Shown: positions 11,772 to 22,052 of the stretch, piece by piece
Layout: the number at the start of each line of letters is the position of its first letter
How positions within the stretch are numbered: the stretch's first letter is position 1
Source: Isoetes taiwanensis
Lineage: Eukaryota > Streptophyta > Lycopodiopsida > Isoetales > Isoetaceae
NCBI GenBank assembly: GCA_021234155.1
Contig: JAJEKV010000049.1
Coordinates: 8,094,036-8,158,035, forward strand
Length of the DNA stretch: 64,000 bases
Direction: 5' to 3'
The notes under the pieces: model-generated
Database searches by the model: none
Told to the model about the DNA's origin: nothing
Seen by the model: the letters and a program-made list of their open reading frames with translations, nothing else
Made by a program: the position numbers and the translations under genes

Positions 11772-14700
11772 GTTGATGATACTGCTGCGCCTGCGATTTA
11801 CGAGAACTTTCAAACTCAGTGGTTCTTTACAAGGGGTACAACTGGAAAGTACAGCACCATTACTTTCTTACATGTTTGTCGGAGTCCTGGTGCAAAAAGA
11901 TATGATGACAGAGAATTTGTCTGCATGGGCACAATGCAAGCTGTGACTGAAGTAGCTGGGTGTCTGGACAAAGAGGGAGACTGTCATTTCAGACATCCCA
12001 AGGTTTCATTCATGCTGATGAAGCCTTTTTTAGATTGGTCAAGGTAAACCCTCAGGCACTTTACAGGTTTGTTTCTCACTATATCAATAAGAGATCGCTC
12101 AGTGCCATAATCAACGAGGTTCGGAACTCACAAAGCGAAGACTTCCCCCACAGCGAGTCAGAGCAGGGGGAAGAGGAAGAACCAAAGAACCCATCAAGGA
12201 GTCCATCAGGGTCTGCGAGCAGTCCATCCGGGTCGGAAGAGCAGCCACCATGACCACCGCCAAAGAAACAGAGGCAAACTGTAGCTGATAAAGAGCCTAA
12301 AAAAAGGAAAACAGCTTTAATTGCAATAAAAGATGCTGCTGAGGAAGAACCCAAGAAGAAGAAGGGGAAGGACAAAGCACCTGGTGTTGCTATTAAAGAA
12401 AAAAAGGTTGATAAAACATCGGAAAAAATGGAAGAGATTAACCTGCACAAGTTTGTGCAAGGTGTCATTTACTTGCCAGTCACATCAATGAAGCTTCCTC
12501 CCAAAAATGAGGCTGGAGAACGACCACTGCAGGTTCGAAAGATATATGCAGATCATCTAAGGAACCTCAAGGACAGAATTCGGAGCAATCCAAACACCCA
12601 TGTTGCTCCTATTGTTGTTCTTATTGATAGAGAGCAGTGCAAAACACCTGAAGAGTACAATAGAGAAAATGCGGACACTTACACGCATTATGTTTTGGGT
12701 GGGAACCACAGCTTCAAGGCAAGGAGGCAATTGTACAAAGAAAAAAAGAATCCTAGGTACTTGTCTGTCCTCTGCGCAGTCTACTGTGGTTTGACCGACG
12801 AGGAAGCCAAAATCGTTGCCAACACTCACAACACTGACAACGAGTACAAGTTAAAAATGAGCTTTGTCGACAAAATTCGATTTATGCACAGAGAATATAT
12901 CATCTTCAAGGAAAAGTACGGGGAGGATTTAAAAAAGCCACAGTACTCCCTTGAACTTAAAGAAGCTTGGGCCATCGAGTGTTGCCTTAAATACGACGAG
13001 GCGAATAAACGGGCGTCACTCATTGGTCATGACAACTGGTTTCAGCTAGCGTTCAGGGATGGCCGGGTATGTTACAATCGTATTCCAGAATAAGATTTAA
13101 TGTACTACTAGCTTCTGAGTTTCTTATTTTGTGTGCAGATCTGGGAGCTGCAAAACGAAATATTTAATATGTTTGAGCGTGGTGAGCTAAAAAGTAAGGG
13201 CAAGGTCTCGGAGAAGAAGAAAGGCACCGACGTGCCAAAGAAAGAAATGACTATCACTGTCTGGAGGGAGATGCAGGGGTTTACTGACACAGAATTACTA
13301 GAATGGCTTCTGCAGAAGGTGGTGGACAAGGAGTTCACACTTGAAGAAATGTCGAAGGAGTTGCACAAGTAAGCATTACCATTATTGCCTTTTCACTTAT
13401 AGAATTCTACAATTACCTCAGGATAACAGCAACCGTTTACTCCTGAAAATACTGTCTAACTCTCGAGGGATCGAAAGTGTATTCCAAAATACACTTCCGA
13501 TCCTAGCGAAAACGTATTCTGGAATACACACCACAACTTCTTGCGTTGTAGAAGTGTATTCTGGAATACACTTTCGCTCCTTCTCTGCAGTCAAAGTGTA
13601 TTCTGGAATACACTGCTGCAACAACAAAAATGTTGTCTAGGGCACTCGTATTCTAGAATAAGTTTGCGTGGCAGAAAGATAGTTTACTTTACGTTTTCAC
13701 TTTCCAACTGCTAAAACGGTTGTGGTTTTCTTTCAAGCCAAAAAAATATTATCACCTGCCAGACATGTCTGATGGAGCAACTTAACGTGGAGACGTGGGA
13801 GAGGTGCAATGAGCTTTATCCCATAGCTACTTCCGACGAGCGTATTCTTCAGTACGCTCCAAATTTTGAAGGATGGGTACGCTGACTAAACACGTCATAC
13901 TTGACTTGTCTCTGTCTCAATCTCCCCTTTGTTTGCAGAACAAGAAGAAAAATAAGGACCTGCCAGAAGGTTTCATGCACCTCGTGAGACTGGCACGAGA
14001 AGAAAGAACACTGGCAGATAGGAGGACTCTAGAAGTGGAGCCTTCTGATTATGAAAAGTTTAGTTTGTACGACCAAAATAATTTGTTTTCTATTATCCAC
14101 GGGGACTGCACTAAACTGGTTGGAACAGTAACAGGATTTTACACTGGTCATAGCGGACCTTCCTTATGGCTTTAAATTAAAGGACAGCCGTTACGACGAT
14201 CAGCCTTTTAAATTTTTAGAGTTTAACGCTTTCGTCGACGGCATCAAACAAGTCACAACGGCCAAGCACTGGCGTCTCGTCGTGTTTCATTCGAGCATGC
14301 AATCCGGCCTTGTGGAGTCCACGTTCAAAAATCACATCGGATCCCCAGTGCAAGCTGGTTATGAGAATTTGGTTTGGTGAGTACTTTATTCTGGAATACG
14401 TTGGGCTTTCTTCTTCTTTCTGTTTTAGTTTTCTATTCCAGAATATGATTGCCTTTGACTTGTTCTCTTTGTTTATTTTTTGTTCTGTTTTCCTTAGTGA
14501 CACGACTCTAATTTCTACAGGTACAAAACAAATATAAACTACCATGGCGACGGGCCGAGGTTGCTGAGTAAGGTTGAATACCTCGATGTTGCTTACTGGA
14601 GTTTCGATGGCAAACGCACCATGGAGCATTTTAACACAGCAGCATGCCAGAATTTTTCTAATGTTTTGGAATTTCCAGCTGTGCTTCAAAAGCTACAAGA

Positions 14701-15190
14701 CCCTAGTGCACAAGGTAGAATTGTTAATCATTACCAGAAGCCTCAAAAGCTAATCAACCATCTCCTAGACATGTTTTCACGTCCAGGAGATTGGGTTCTT
14801 GATGCCTTCTCTGGCTCTGGTACAACAATAGCTTGTGCACTTAAGAAGGGCCGGAATTGTGTAGCAGTGGACATTGATAAAGAAGCTGTGCAATTCATCA
14901 AGATGAGACTGGCAGCCTTGCCTACCCTACCAGATGAGCACCAAGAGTTAGGCGCCAGATCCTCATCCGATTTTGCCAAGCTGACCTCTTCTGAGATACA
15001 GCCTCCATTCACTAGCTCTTTAGAGGATGAAGCTACTTTTGCAGAGCTGAAAGAAGTGGCACTAGCTACCATTCCTGAAGACACTGCAGAAGTAGACAAG
15101 GGTAAGGCACAAGAAAAGGATCAGACTACAGAATCTGACACAGCAGAAACAAGCAAAAAGAATGATGAAGACTTCGATTTGGACCTTTAG
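11772..15190 (+). CDS. ParB-like domain fused to beta-class amino-DNA methyltransferase
   Basis: Multi-exon gene; the 5' end is unresolved. Coding parts: about 11772-13066, 13139-13368, 13738-13876, 13939-14376 and 14521-15190, with matching GT-AG phases at all four introns (62-369 nt). The N-terminal part (NFQTQWFFTRGTTGKYS) is unknown. It is followed by a Ser/Glu and then Lys-rich linker and a ParB/Srx-like module (VRKIYADHLRNLKDRI, VAPIVVLID, YVLGGNHSFKAR at about 12520-12725). The catalytic half has IIHGDC, then motif IV LVIADLPYG (14144-14170), a target-recognition segment, motif X (HYQKPQKLINHLLD) and motif I DAFSGSGTT (14801-14827). Motif IV before motif I is the beta-class order of N4-cytosine/N6-adenine methyltransferases. 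The C-terminal tail is acidic. An in-frame TGA at 12251-12253 and frame offsets near 12045 and 14138 suggest damage or sequence errors. Plant N4-cytosine methyltransferases are known from Marchantia; whether this is the same family needs a search. Confidence 0.85.
13470..13612. repeat. Palindrome array 2 in a methyltransferase intron
   Basis: Four variants of the same palindrome are centred near 13485, 13520, 13562 and 13604, i.e. spaced 35, 42 and 42 bp. Three have the core CTGG instead of CCGG and the first has CCAA. The array lies wholly inside the 13369-13737 intron. Single copies also occur in introns near 13085 (CCAG core), 13653 (CTAG), 14391 (CTGG) and 14438 (CCAG). Confidence 0.92.
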
Positions 15191-15249
15191 TCTGTCTTTT
15201 ACAAAAGAAATTATTACTCACCTTCATGTGTTGTTACAAATTGTGTCAT

Positions 15250-15450
15250 TGAAGCACTCTTTCCTTGCTACTTCATCTACCTGGTTCTTGCTATTTGGTC
15301 TTCCTTGTTCCTTGATCTTCTTGCTCCTTGATCTTCCTTGTTCCTTGCTTCTTCCTACTTGATCTTGATCCTTGTTCCTTGCTACTTGGTCCTCTTCCTT
15401 GCTTCTTGCTCCTTGTTCCTTGCTCTGCTCCTTGTTCCTTGCTTGCTTGT
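15250..15450. repeat. CTTG(C/T)TCCTTGTTC minisatellite
   Basis: Degenerate pyrimidine-rich repeats of ccttgttccttgcttcttg type fill the space between the methyltransferase stop and the next ORF. Open frames running through it are artefacts of the repeat. Confidence 0.85.
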
Positions 15451-15454
15451 GCAA

Positions 15455-16045
15455 ATGATTGGACCCAATCCTCCCTGGGCTACTCCAGAAGGACTGCAAG
15501 CATGCCCCAGGCATTCTGTGCGGCCTGGAATGGATGAGCTATGGGACCATTTCTTAGAGTGGAGGTTGCGCCACAGTCCCACCAAGGAGCTTACAATAGA
15601 GTTGATCAACTTCATTCTGGAGCGATTTGATTGTGGTCATGAGCCACTGAGGGAAATTAATCCATCTGAATGTTATAGGAGACTTGGAATGAGGGGAATG
15701 CTTGAACCCCCTCCTTATCTGGACGAGATGCTACAGCAATTGAGGCCTCTTCTTCGTGCTGGATATTTAGCACACTCTCTGGATGCATACATATCAGAGT
15801 TCATTCATGAAATTTGTAAGGGACACATGTATGGCCTTATTAGGGTGTACTACAACGTGTACAACGGTTTTGTGGAGTTGGGTCCGCTCTTCTTCCGTGA
15901 GTATCATCCTCTGGAATTACTTTTTCTAATGACTAGGTACCCCATATGGTGGGAAGAATCAGGCTGGGATGAGCGTGAGCTCTTGATTCCTAACCCAGAT
16001 GCATGGGTTACACCTCGCAGGGGAAGGGGAAGGGGAAGGGGTTAG
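15455..16045 (+). CDS. Hypothetical protein, about 196 aa
   Basis: The ATG at 15455 (MIGPNPPWATPEGL...) was chosen because upstream sequence in frame is minisatellite. The product is a compact helical-looking protein with an acidic, aromatic-rich middle (LINFILERFDCGHEPL, YLDEMLQQLRPLLRAGY, LIRVYYNVYNGFVELG) and a C-terminal RGRGRGRG tail. It has no stop and reads as genuine coding sequence by its regular mix of residues. It lies 265 bp downstream of the methyltransferase gene on the same strand, between a minisatellite and palindrome array 3, and could be a third member of that locus. I do not recognise the family. The RG tail hints at nucleic-acid binding, but that is inference. Confidence 0.55.
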   Translation: MIGPNPPWATPEGLQACPRHSVRPGMDELWDHFLEWRLRHSPTKELTIELINFILERFDCGHEPLREINPSECYRRLGMRGMLEPPPYLDEMLQQLRPLLRAGYLAHSLDAYISEFIHEICKGHMYGLIRVYYNVYNGFVELGPLFFREYHPLELLFLMTRYPIWWEESGWDERELLIPNPDAWVTPRRGRGRGRG

Positions 16046-16202
16046 GAACCTAGGGGAACGTTACTAGGGACATACTGCCGTGGTCTCTAGTAACCTTTGC
16101 TATCTATCATAAATATTTCATATGATACCGTGATAATATGTTCTATAAATATTCTCTAATATGTTAATATGTTCTCTAATATGTTAATATTCTCTAGTTA
16201 CT

Positions 16203-16550
16203 GGCCCATATTTCGCACCGTAGCCACGGTGCGAAATTGACTTCAGTACAAAATTATTGAAGGGTTTATTTATAACCGCAGCCACGCGGCGTAAATCGAC
16301 CGAAGTTACAAATTATTGAAGTTTTTATTTAACCGCGGGCTACGTGCGTAAATCGATTCGCCATAAATTATTCAAGGGCCTATTTTCGCGATCAGAGCCA
16401 CGGTGCTAAAATCATTCCGATTACAAATTATTGAAGGGCCTATTTCGCACCGTGGCTACGGTGCGAAATACGTGGATCCAGTTTAGTTACAGGCCCATAT
16501 TTCGCACCGTGGCCACGATGCGCAATACATGCATCCAATTTACTTACAAC
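16203..16550. repeat. Array 3: six tandem units of about 58 bp, each with a hairpin
   Basis: Units follow the pattern ggcc(c)atatttcgcaccg, loop, then (c)ggtgcgaaat, followed by an AT-rich tttacaaattattgaa stretch. The first and fifth units have perfect inverted arms of 10-12 bp (ATTTCGCACCGT / ACGGTGCGAAAT type). Units 2-4 and 6 are diverged. The array lies 3' of the orphan ORF and is preceded by a small TTCTCTAATATGTTAATA duplication (16150-16200). Confidence 0.9.
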
Positions 16551-16618
16551 ACAGCATTTCGCACACTGAGCACTATCGAACTGATAAATAAACCAACTCT
16601 TTTACAGTAGAGACGTTA

Positions 16619-19170
16619 TCAGGAGCTCTCAATACGGACATAACCTTTGCCTTGCCTACATCTCATTGATCTCCACTCCCTTGATCGCTCAACAGCTGCG
16701 GACTTATACCAAGCTGCCCTCTTTTTTTCCCGCTGGGTTTTTTGTCTAAACAACTTAGCAAGTGTTGATTCACTCTGGTTCCGTGATTTCTTCACCCACT
16801 TGCACACGATCCTTCTGTAAAACCATTGACACATCTGCTGCAAGGAATTCCCAACCGAACCCTCGTGTTGAGTGAAACGGAAGAATGCATTCTTTGCTTG
16901 CTTATGGGACTTCTCCATTCCCTGTGTATTCCAAATTCCCAGGCTTCCATACTCCCTGACAAACCACACGCCATGTGCGAACAGAATATGGACATAGTGA
17001 GTCAAATTGGCCTCACCCCATGCCGTCAGGAAAGACTTAGTGAAGTTTGTGACTGCCTCCTGGAATTTGGCAACATCATTTTCCTGCACTACCTTTTTTT
17101 GCATTTCCTTTACCAAGTCTGGAGAAATCCTCGCCATGCCTTGATTTTTTCTTCAGCGTGATCCGCCACGATCATTTCGATCATCCTCACCGCAATAAGA
17201 TCCTTGTAAGCTTCCCAAACACCGGATAAGTTTCTCTTCGGCGGGAGGCAAAACCTCTTAGCCTTTGGACCACCCATACTGGGTTTCAGGGGAACCTTGC
17301 CGGATACCTTTGGATCTTGAAGTATTTTGTAGTGCCCACCATGAAGTCCCACATTAGATAGCACCTTTTCAACTTCATGCATGGCAGCTTCCCTAGAGCT
17401 TTGGGGTGATTTATTCCAAGCAAACAGATACTCATGTAAACCATCTTGTCTATGATTCTCAAGAAAGCATGAAGGGTGCATATGTGTACTCTTCTTAATG
17501 GAATTGGCAGAATTGGCATCAAGGTTGTGTCCTTCTCCTCTCTATTTGGTGGCTCATCACGGACACAGTCTAATGTACTCTTGTCCAATCCAAATTGAAT
17601 CTCTTCTTGCATAGAGACAGTAGGGACAAGCATGAGTAGTCTTACCAAGCACCATGCTTCATTCTCGTACATGCATTTTATTGTCTTCAAATCTGCAAAG
17701 AAGATGCCATTCAACCTCGTGACTCACCATATCCGGGGCGCAAGTTTTTCTCCGATTCAAGTGAGAGGCAATCATTGTGGGAATGGGTGTTTGATCAAAA
17801 ACCCACTCGGTACTGAAATAAACCAACCCACCAAATGTGATCTTCATTTGGACGGAAAACTTATCATCTAGATTTGACTCTTCATTCCCCACGTATTCAA
17901 AGCTCTCATTCATTAGACTCAACGAAACCCTCTCAGACTTCTCGCCTTTCACCAATTCCATTTCATCCGACTTCAAAACAATTCTTAGTTTGCCAACAAG
18001 ACTCTTCTACCTTCATATCATAAAATCGAACCAAAAGTGAAGCATTCTAGTTAAGTCTATCCAAAGAATTGTTATTTTCATTAAGGCGTAAAAGTATCAC
18101 CAAACTTCGACTTCTTCTTACCTTTGGTATAGGATGCCAATGTATCCAAGTTGACACTGCTGGTCAGCTGATACATATCACCAAGAAGCTCTTGCACTTG
18201 TCTGTTTCTCGATGACCTACAAGTCATCACGCTTAGTCATCCTTGGTAGTAGAATAGTTTTGGTAATGCCTTGTTGTTTAAAGCCATCCCCGCAAGCATC
18301 CGAACAAAGCAATATAAGCTTGCCTACTTATTCCGACATTGTCACACGTTCTTTAATCGATTCTCGAGGTTTGATTTGTTCCCCAACCCCGCAAGCGGTT
18401 GATGTACTACTGACTTTCCTAAGTTGAATGCTACCGTGAAGCTTTAACATTCTCAATACATCATCTTTAGTAACTAATTTCTTTAATAAACCGGCAATAT
18501 TAGCAGGTTTTCTCTTATTTTCTTATTCTGCAAGATTTGGATCAACAAGCTTTTTAATAGCCATGACCCTTTTTTTTGAGCTTCCACCCCCAGGGGCTAA
18601 TATATTTATGGGCTTCGTGTTTTTTTGCCCTCTCCCCGATCCCCTGGAGTTCTTTTTAAGCGTTTGACCCGTTTGTGAAGGGAATCATTTTCTTTGCGCA
18701 ACCCTCTTCATTCCTGTTTGCGGTGCATTCATCTCGATCACTAATTTTCTGATTTTCTACCTCCAATTCATTGAGCTTGCGGCATTGTTGAGACAGAAAA
18801 GTAGTTCGCCTGTTGGAGCCTGATTAACATCCGATAAAACTTTGCAATTGAATCCATACAAGTGGTTATACATGGCACGCAAATGTGGATCAAGATACCA
18901 TTAACCAAATTATTACAAGAACCTAGTAACCCTTTGCTGTCCCTTACAAGCAAATTCAATAAGACGGATGCAAGAGTGGAAGTTTGGATGGGCTCGAGTG
19001 AAAGGATCACATGGATACAGATTGGCCTTTAGCCCGAGAGGTCTATATTCATGGCTCCGTAAGCTCGCAATGCATCTTCATCTATTGGTTGCTTCCAAGT
19101 GAACTTATTCTGTAAAGGCGGGCATTCTTTTGGCACTTGCACTCTAAATTGACCCCCGGAATTAGTTTGA
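16619..19170 (-). pseudogene. Decayed repeat-family gene, possibly transposase-related
   Basis: The minus strand carries coding-like segments in changing frames. From the 5' side: a coiled-coil-like KLNELEVENQKISDRDE (about 18770), a Lys-rich linker (about 18560), QGITKTILLPRMTKRDD (about 18240), a middle part with HICTLHAFLRIIDKMV (about 17470), then PKVSGKVPLKPSMGGPKAKR (about 17290). The best-preserved block is 17137-16619, with HYVHILFAHGVWFVREYGSL and QGMEKSHKQAKNAFFRFTQH. Such spaced H/E/K-S-H motifs recall proteins repeated in mosses and other seed-free plants, some linked to DNA transposons. I cannot name the family. Several frame changes and stops make it non-functional. Confidence 0.5.
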
Positions 19171-21006
19171 TCCCAAAACGTAAGTATTAGAAGGAAGAAC
19201 ACTCAAAGGAATGCAATGACGAATTTCGGAAACCAAATACCTTTGCCATTGACGTTGCAAAAAGACCGAGAACCGGAGTGGAGATTAGAATTAGGAAGAT
19301 TCTTGCCAACAAACGAGCTTAAATTGAAAAATTTCGGCTCTATTTGCCGGCAAGAATCCGCCATAATTCAATTCAAAATCGCCCGGGCGCGATGGCAAGA
19401 TCGTTGGCGCTCGATGGCGCGATGGCAAGGTCGATGGCGCGAGGGCAAGCTCGATCGATGGTGCTGAAGCTCGATGGCATAAGCTCGAAGGTGGGAAAAT
19501 GAAAATCCTAGATATAATCATCAAATATTCAGGTCGTTAGGAAATAATGATTGCGGGGTTAGGTTCGGGGGTTAGGTTCGGAGGTTAGGTAGTTAGGTTA
19601 GGGGAGAGTGAAATTTAGGTATGGAGGGGGGAAGCTAGGTTCGGCATTCTACGTGGCGGCCCCCCTAATATATTCTTAGGAGGCCCTTATTTGACCTCAA
19701 AAAAACTCTAATGTTTGAGGAGCGGCGCCGCTAAACTGTCCCCTGTTTTATCACAAAACATTGGGGCACCATAGCTGCGGCCTATTCCGTCCGTCTTGTT
19801 TGCATATCTTTGCATTTTTTTTCCTTGTACTTGTTCGAGCTTACCTTTTGCCATTCTTCTGTTTGCCTGGACCGATTTGGGCAGGGCATCGCGCCGTTCT
19901 GCGGGCTCTTCTAAGCCTCCTATCTAGGACAGGCCTTCTGCTCCCACCATCTGTTTTAAGGGGATTTGGAGCTCCGATTCTGAAGCTCCCTCTGCCGAAG
20001 TTTTTGGTTTGAAGTCGGAATAAACTCTTGGCTCCCTCTGCTGAAGTTTTTTGTTTGAAGTCGGAATAAACTCTTGGTCTGCTTATAGATTCAAGCTCAA
20101 GGAACCCACCGGAGTTGCCTATGCAATCTAAAACAGGGGGCATTCATGTTGTGGGGCAGAGACGCAGACCCAAGAGATTTTTTTGGTCTCGGTTTGTTTG
20201 CAGATCCAAGAGTTTTGTCGTTTCCTTCATATAAAGGGCTTTACAACAGGGTACAGGGTTTCTGTGCAATCTGGCAAACATTCCAGGCCATATATCTAAA
20301 TTTCAAGCTGACATGAAAACATTCAAAGAAAAGAATGCTCCATAGCCACGTCCGGTAAGGAAGCTCTCTCTGCCGTAGATGCTTCAAGAACATAATTTCA
20401 TCCTCCCGTTTATTACGTAAGGGAATCAATTTTTCTCATATTCTCCACCTCGGAATATTCTTCGGCGGCGCCGCCAACCTCAGCGGTGCACTCGCGGCTC
20501 CGCCGCTCGTGCGCCGCTTCAGCTGGCAGCCCCGCCTCAGAAATTCCTCGGCGGAAAATCCTCGAACCATTGATTCCCTAATACAAAAAGATATGCCGAA
20601 ACTATATATACTTGGCAAAACCCAAGAGGCGTGGAAATAATGCCTCTTTGTCATTTTAACATTGGCACGGCATCTTGATTCTAAATCTTTATTTGCAATG
20701 CCGAGAAAGAATTGAAATTTTGAATACAACCCCTAAAATTTTAGTTCGTTCAAATTGGCGCGGATGTCCCTTGTACATGAATGGCCAACGGACGCATATT
20801 AGACACGAAAGGACGCTTTTCCCACTTTTAGAAATTCTAAATAAACGGAGATGAAGCTTTGAAATTGAATCATTCATCATCCATTTACTACGATTCAACC
20901 GGCGCAGGTAATTTCAATATTGCATATGTCATTTTTTTTAAACGGTAATTGAATCTGGCACTGTACAGGACTTGCTGATTCGGAATCGTAAATATTTTAT
21001 ATCGGG
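19171..21006. other. No gene recognised; small tandem duplications
   Basis: Includes a cgatggcgcgatggcaag-type repeat (about 19390-19480), GGTTAGGTTCGG repeats (19555-19615) that are not telomeric, a 46-bp tandem duplication (about 19983-20075, units starting gctccctctgc(c/t)gaag), and a GC-rich patch at 20460-20560. The last part is the likely promoter of the HVA22-like gene. Confidence 0.5.
19983..20075. repeat. 46-bp tandem duplication
   Basis: Two near-identical adjacent copies beginning gctccctctgc(c/t)gaagttt and ending aagtcggaataaactcttgg. Confidence 0.85.
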
Positions 21007-22052
21007 ATGGGCTCCATTATCACCAGAGCAGTGCTGTAAGCTTATATTCTCTCAATGTCAGTTTTTTTTTTTTACTTACTGTACCAAAAGTTTCTAAGTG
21101 CTCTATTAATTTTTAGGTTGGTCGCTGGATATGTCTATCCTGCATATGAGTGCTTCAAAAACATAGAAAAACCGCCTCTACCAGAAGTGGATGTGCTAAG
21201 TTTCTGGTGCCAATATTGGTAAGGCAAGAACCTTCATTTTTGAATTATTTTTTTATTTTTTTTGTTATTTCTTAAGCTAGACCTAATCTCCTTTTCCCTT
21301 AAGTCTAGTTTTGTTATAACCACAGAGTCTCTTTCACAGGATCATCATAGCTTTGCTGACGGTATTCGAGCGTGTTGGGGATACATTTGTATCATGGTAT
21401 GTTGGTAATTTCAACTTGGTTTGTAAGGCATCTCATTGCAGCCAAACCTGCTTTCCAGGATGCCATTCTACAACGAGGCCAAGCTTGCATTTGTCATCTA
21501 CCTCTGGTATCCCAGAACAAAGGTTGGAATTTGCTCAAGGTCTTTATTACAAGTTTACTCATATCAGCTAGTGTCACAGGTTTGCTTCATATTTTCCAGG
21601 GGACAATCTATGTGTATACAACATTCTTGAAACCATTCGTCGTAAAGCATGAACCAGATATTGACCAAAATCTGAGTCAAATAAAAGAAAGGGCTAGTGG
21701 CTTAGCTGTTCAATATACAAAGCAGGGCATGGTGTATGTTCACAAGTTGTTCTTTGAGCTTCTTCAAAACCCTGCATTACAACCACAGGTTCAATGATCC
21801 TTCCTCTTACTTTTATAACGTTATATATTGGCTATGGAATGAATGCCATTATATTACTATATCTAAGCATTTGTACTGATTCACAATTTTAAAATTAAAT
21901 TTTTGGTTTCCAAATAGGGTGGAACTAGAACAGGATGGATACGCCGGTCGTTCACAGCGGGATCTAACTATGGAACTACAACAGCAGTTTCCACTTTTAC
22001 TGCTGTGGCAGAGCCCCTTAAATCTCAACCAATAAATGAGAAAAGTGAGTGA
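21007..22052 (+). CDS. HVA22-like protein (TB2/DP1/REEP family), six exons, intact
   Basis: Exons 21007-21035, 21117-21218, 21340-21396, 21459-21522, 21600-21788 and 21918-22052 total 576 nt, a 191-residue protein with matching phases and GT-AG introns throughout. It opens MGSIITRAVLLVAGYVYPAY and carries the family signature: YPAYECFKNIEKP, then FWCQYWIIIALLTVFERVGD and AKLAFVIYLWYPRTKGT. HVA22/Yop1/REEP proteins sit in the endoplasmic-reticulum membrane through hairpin-like hydrophobic segments (about residues 7-20 and 42-85 here) and shape tubules. In barley and Arabidopsis several members respond to abscisic acid and stress. The C-terminal 45 residues are Thr/Ser-rich and cytosolic-looking. 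An alternative reading of exon 5 through its donor would stop after PQVQ at 21797. This is the clearest intact host gene in the window. Confidence 0.95.

Noticed and set aside
11211-11776. Open frames through palindrome array 1 on both strands
   Set aside because: Repetitive IPEYTL-type peptides come from the repeat itself and the frames have no other support.
12028-12064. A 23-nt intron (GTAAAC...TTTACAG) in the methyltransferase gene
   Set aside because: Phase would fit, but 23 nt is far below the size plants can splice. A frame offset is the simpler reading. The same applies to a 16-nt candidate near 14130.
15224-15540. Coding frames in the CTTGTTCC minisatellite
   Set aside because: Low-complexity Leu/Ser or Lys/Glu/Gln strings; artefacts of the repeat.
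7637-16550. An endogenous giant virus or Polinton origin for the methyltransferase locus
   Set aside because: No capsid, packaging ATPase or polymerase gene was seen, and the genes have ordinary spliceosomal introns.
19555-19620. Telomere-like repeat
   Set aside because: The unit is GGTTAGGTTCGG-like and irregular, not the plant TTTAGGG.
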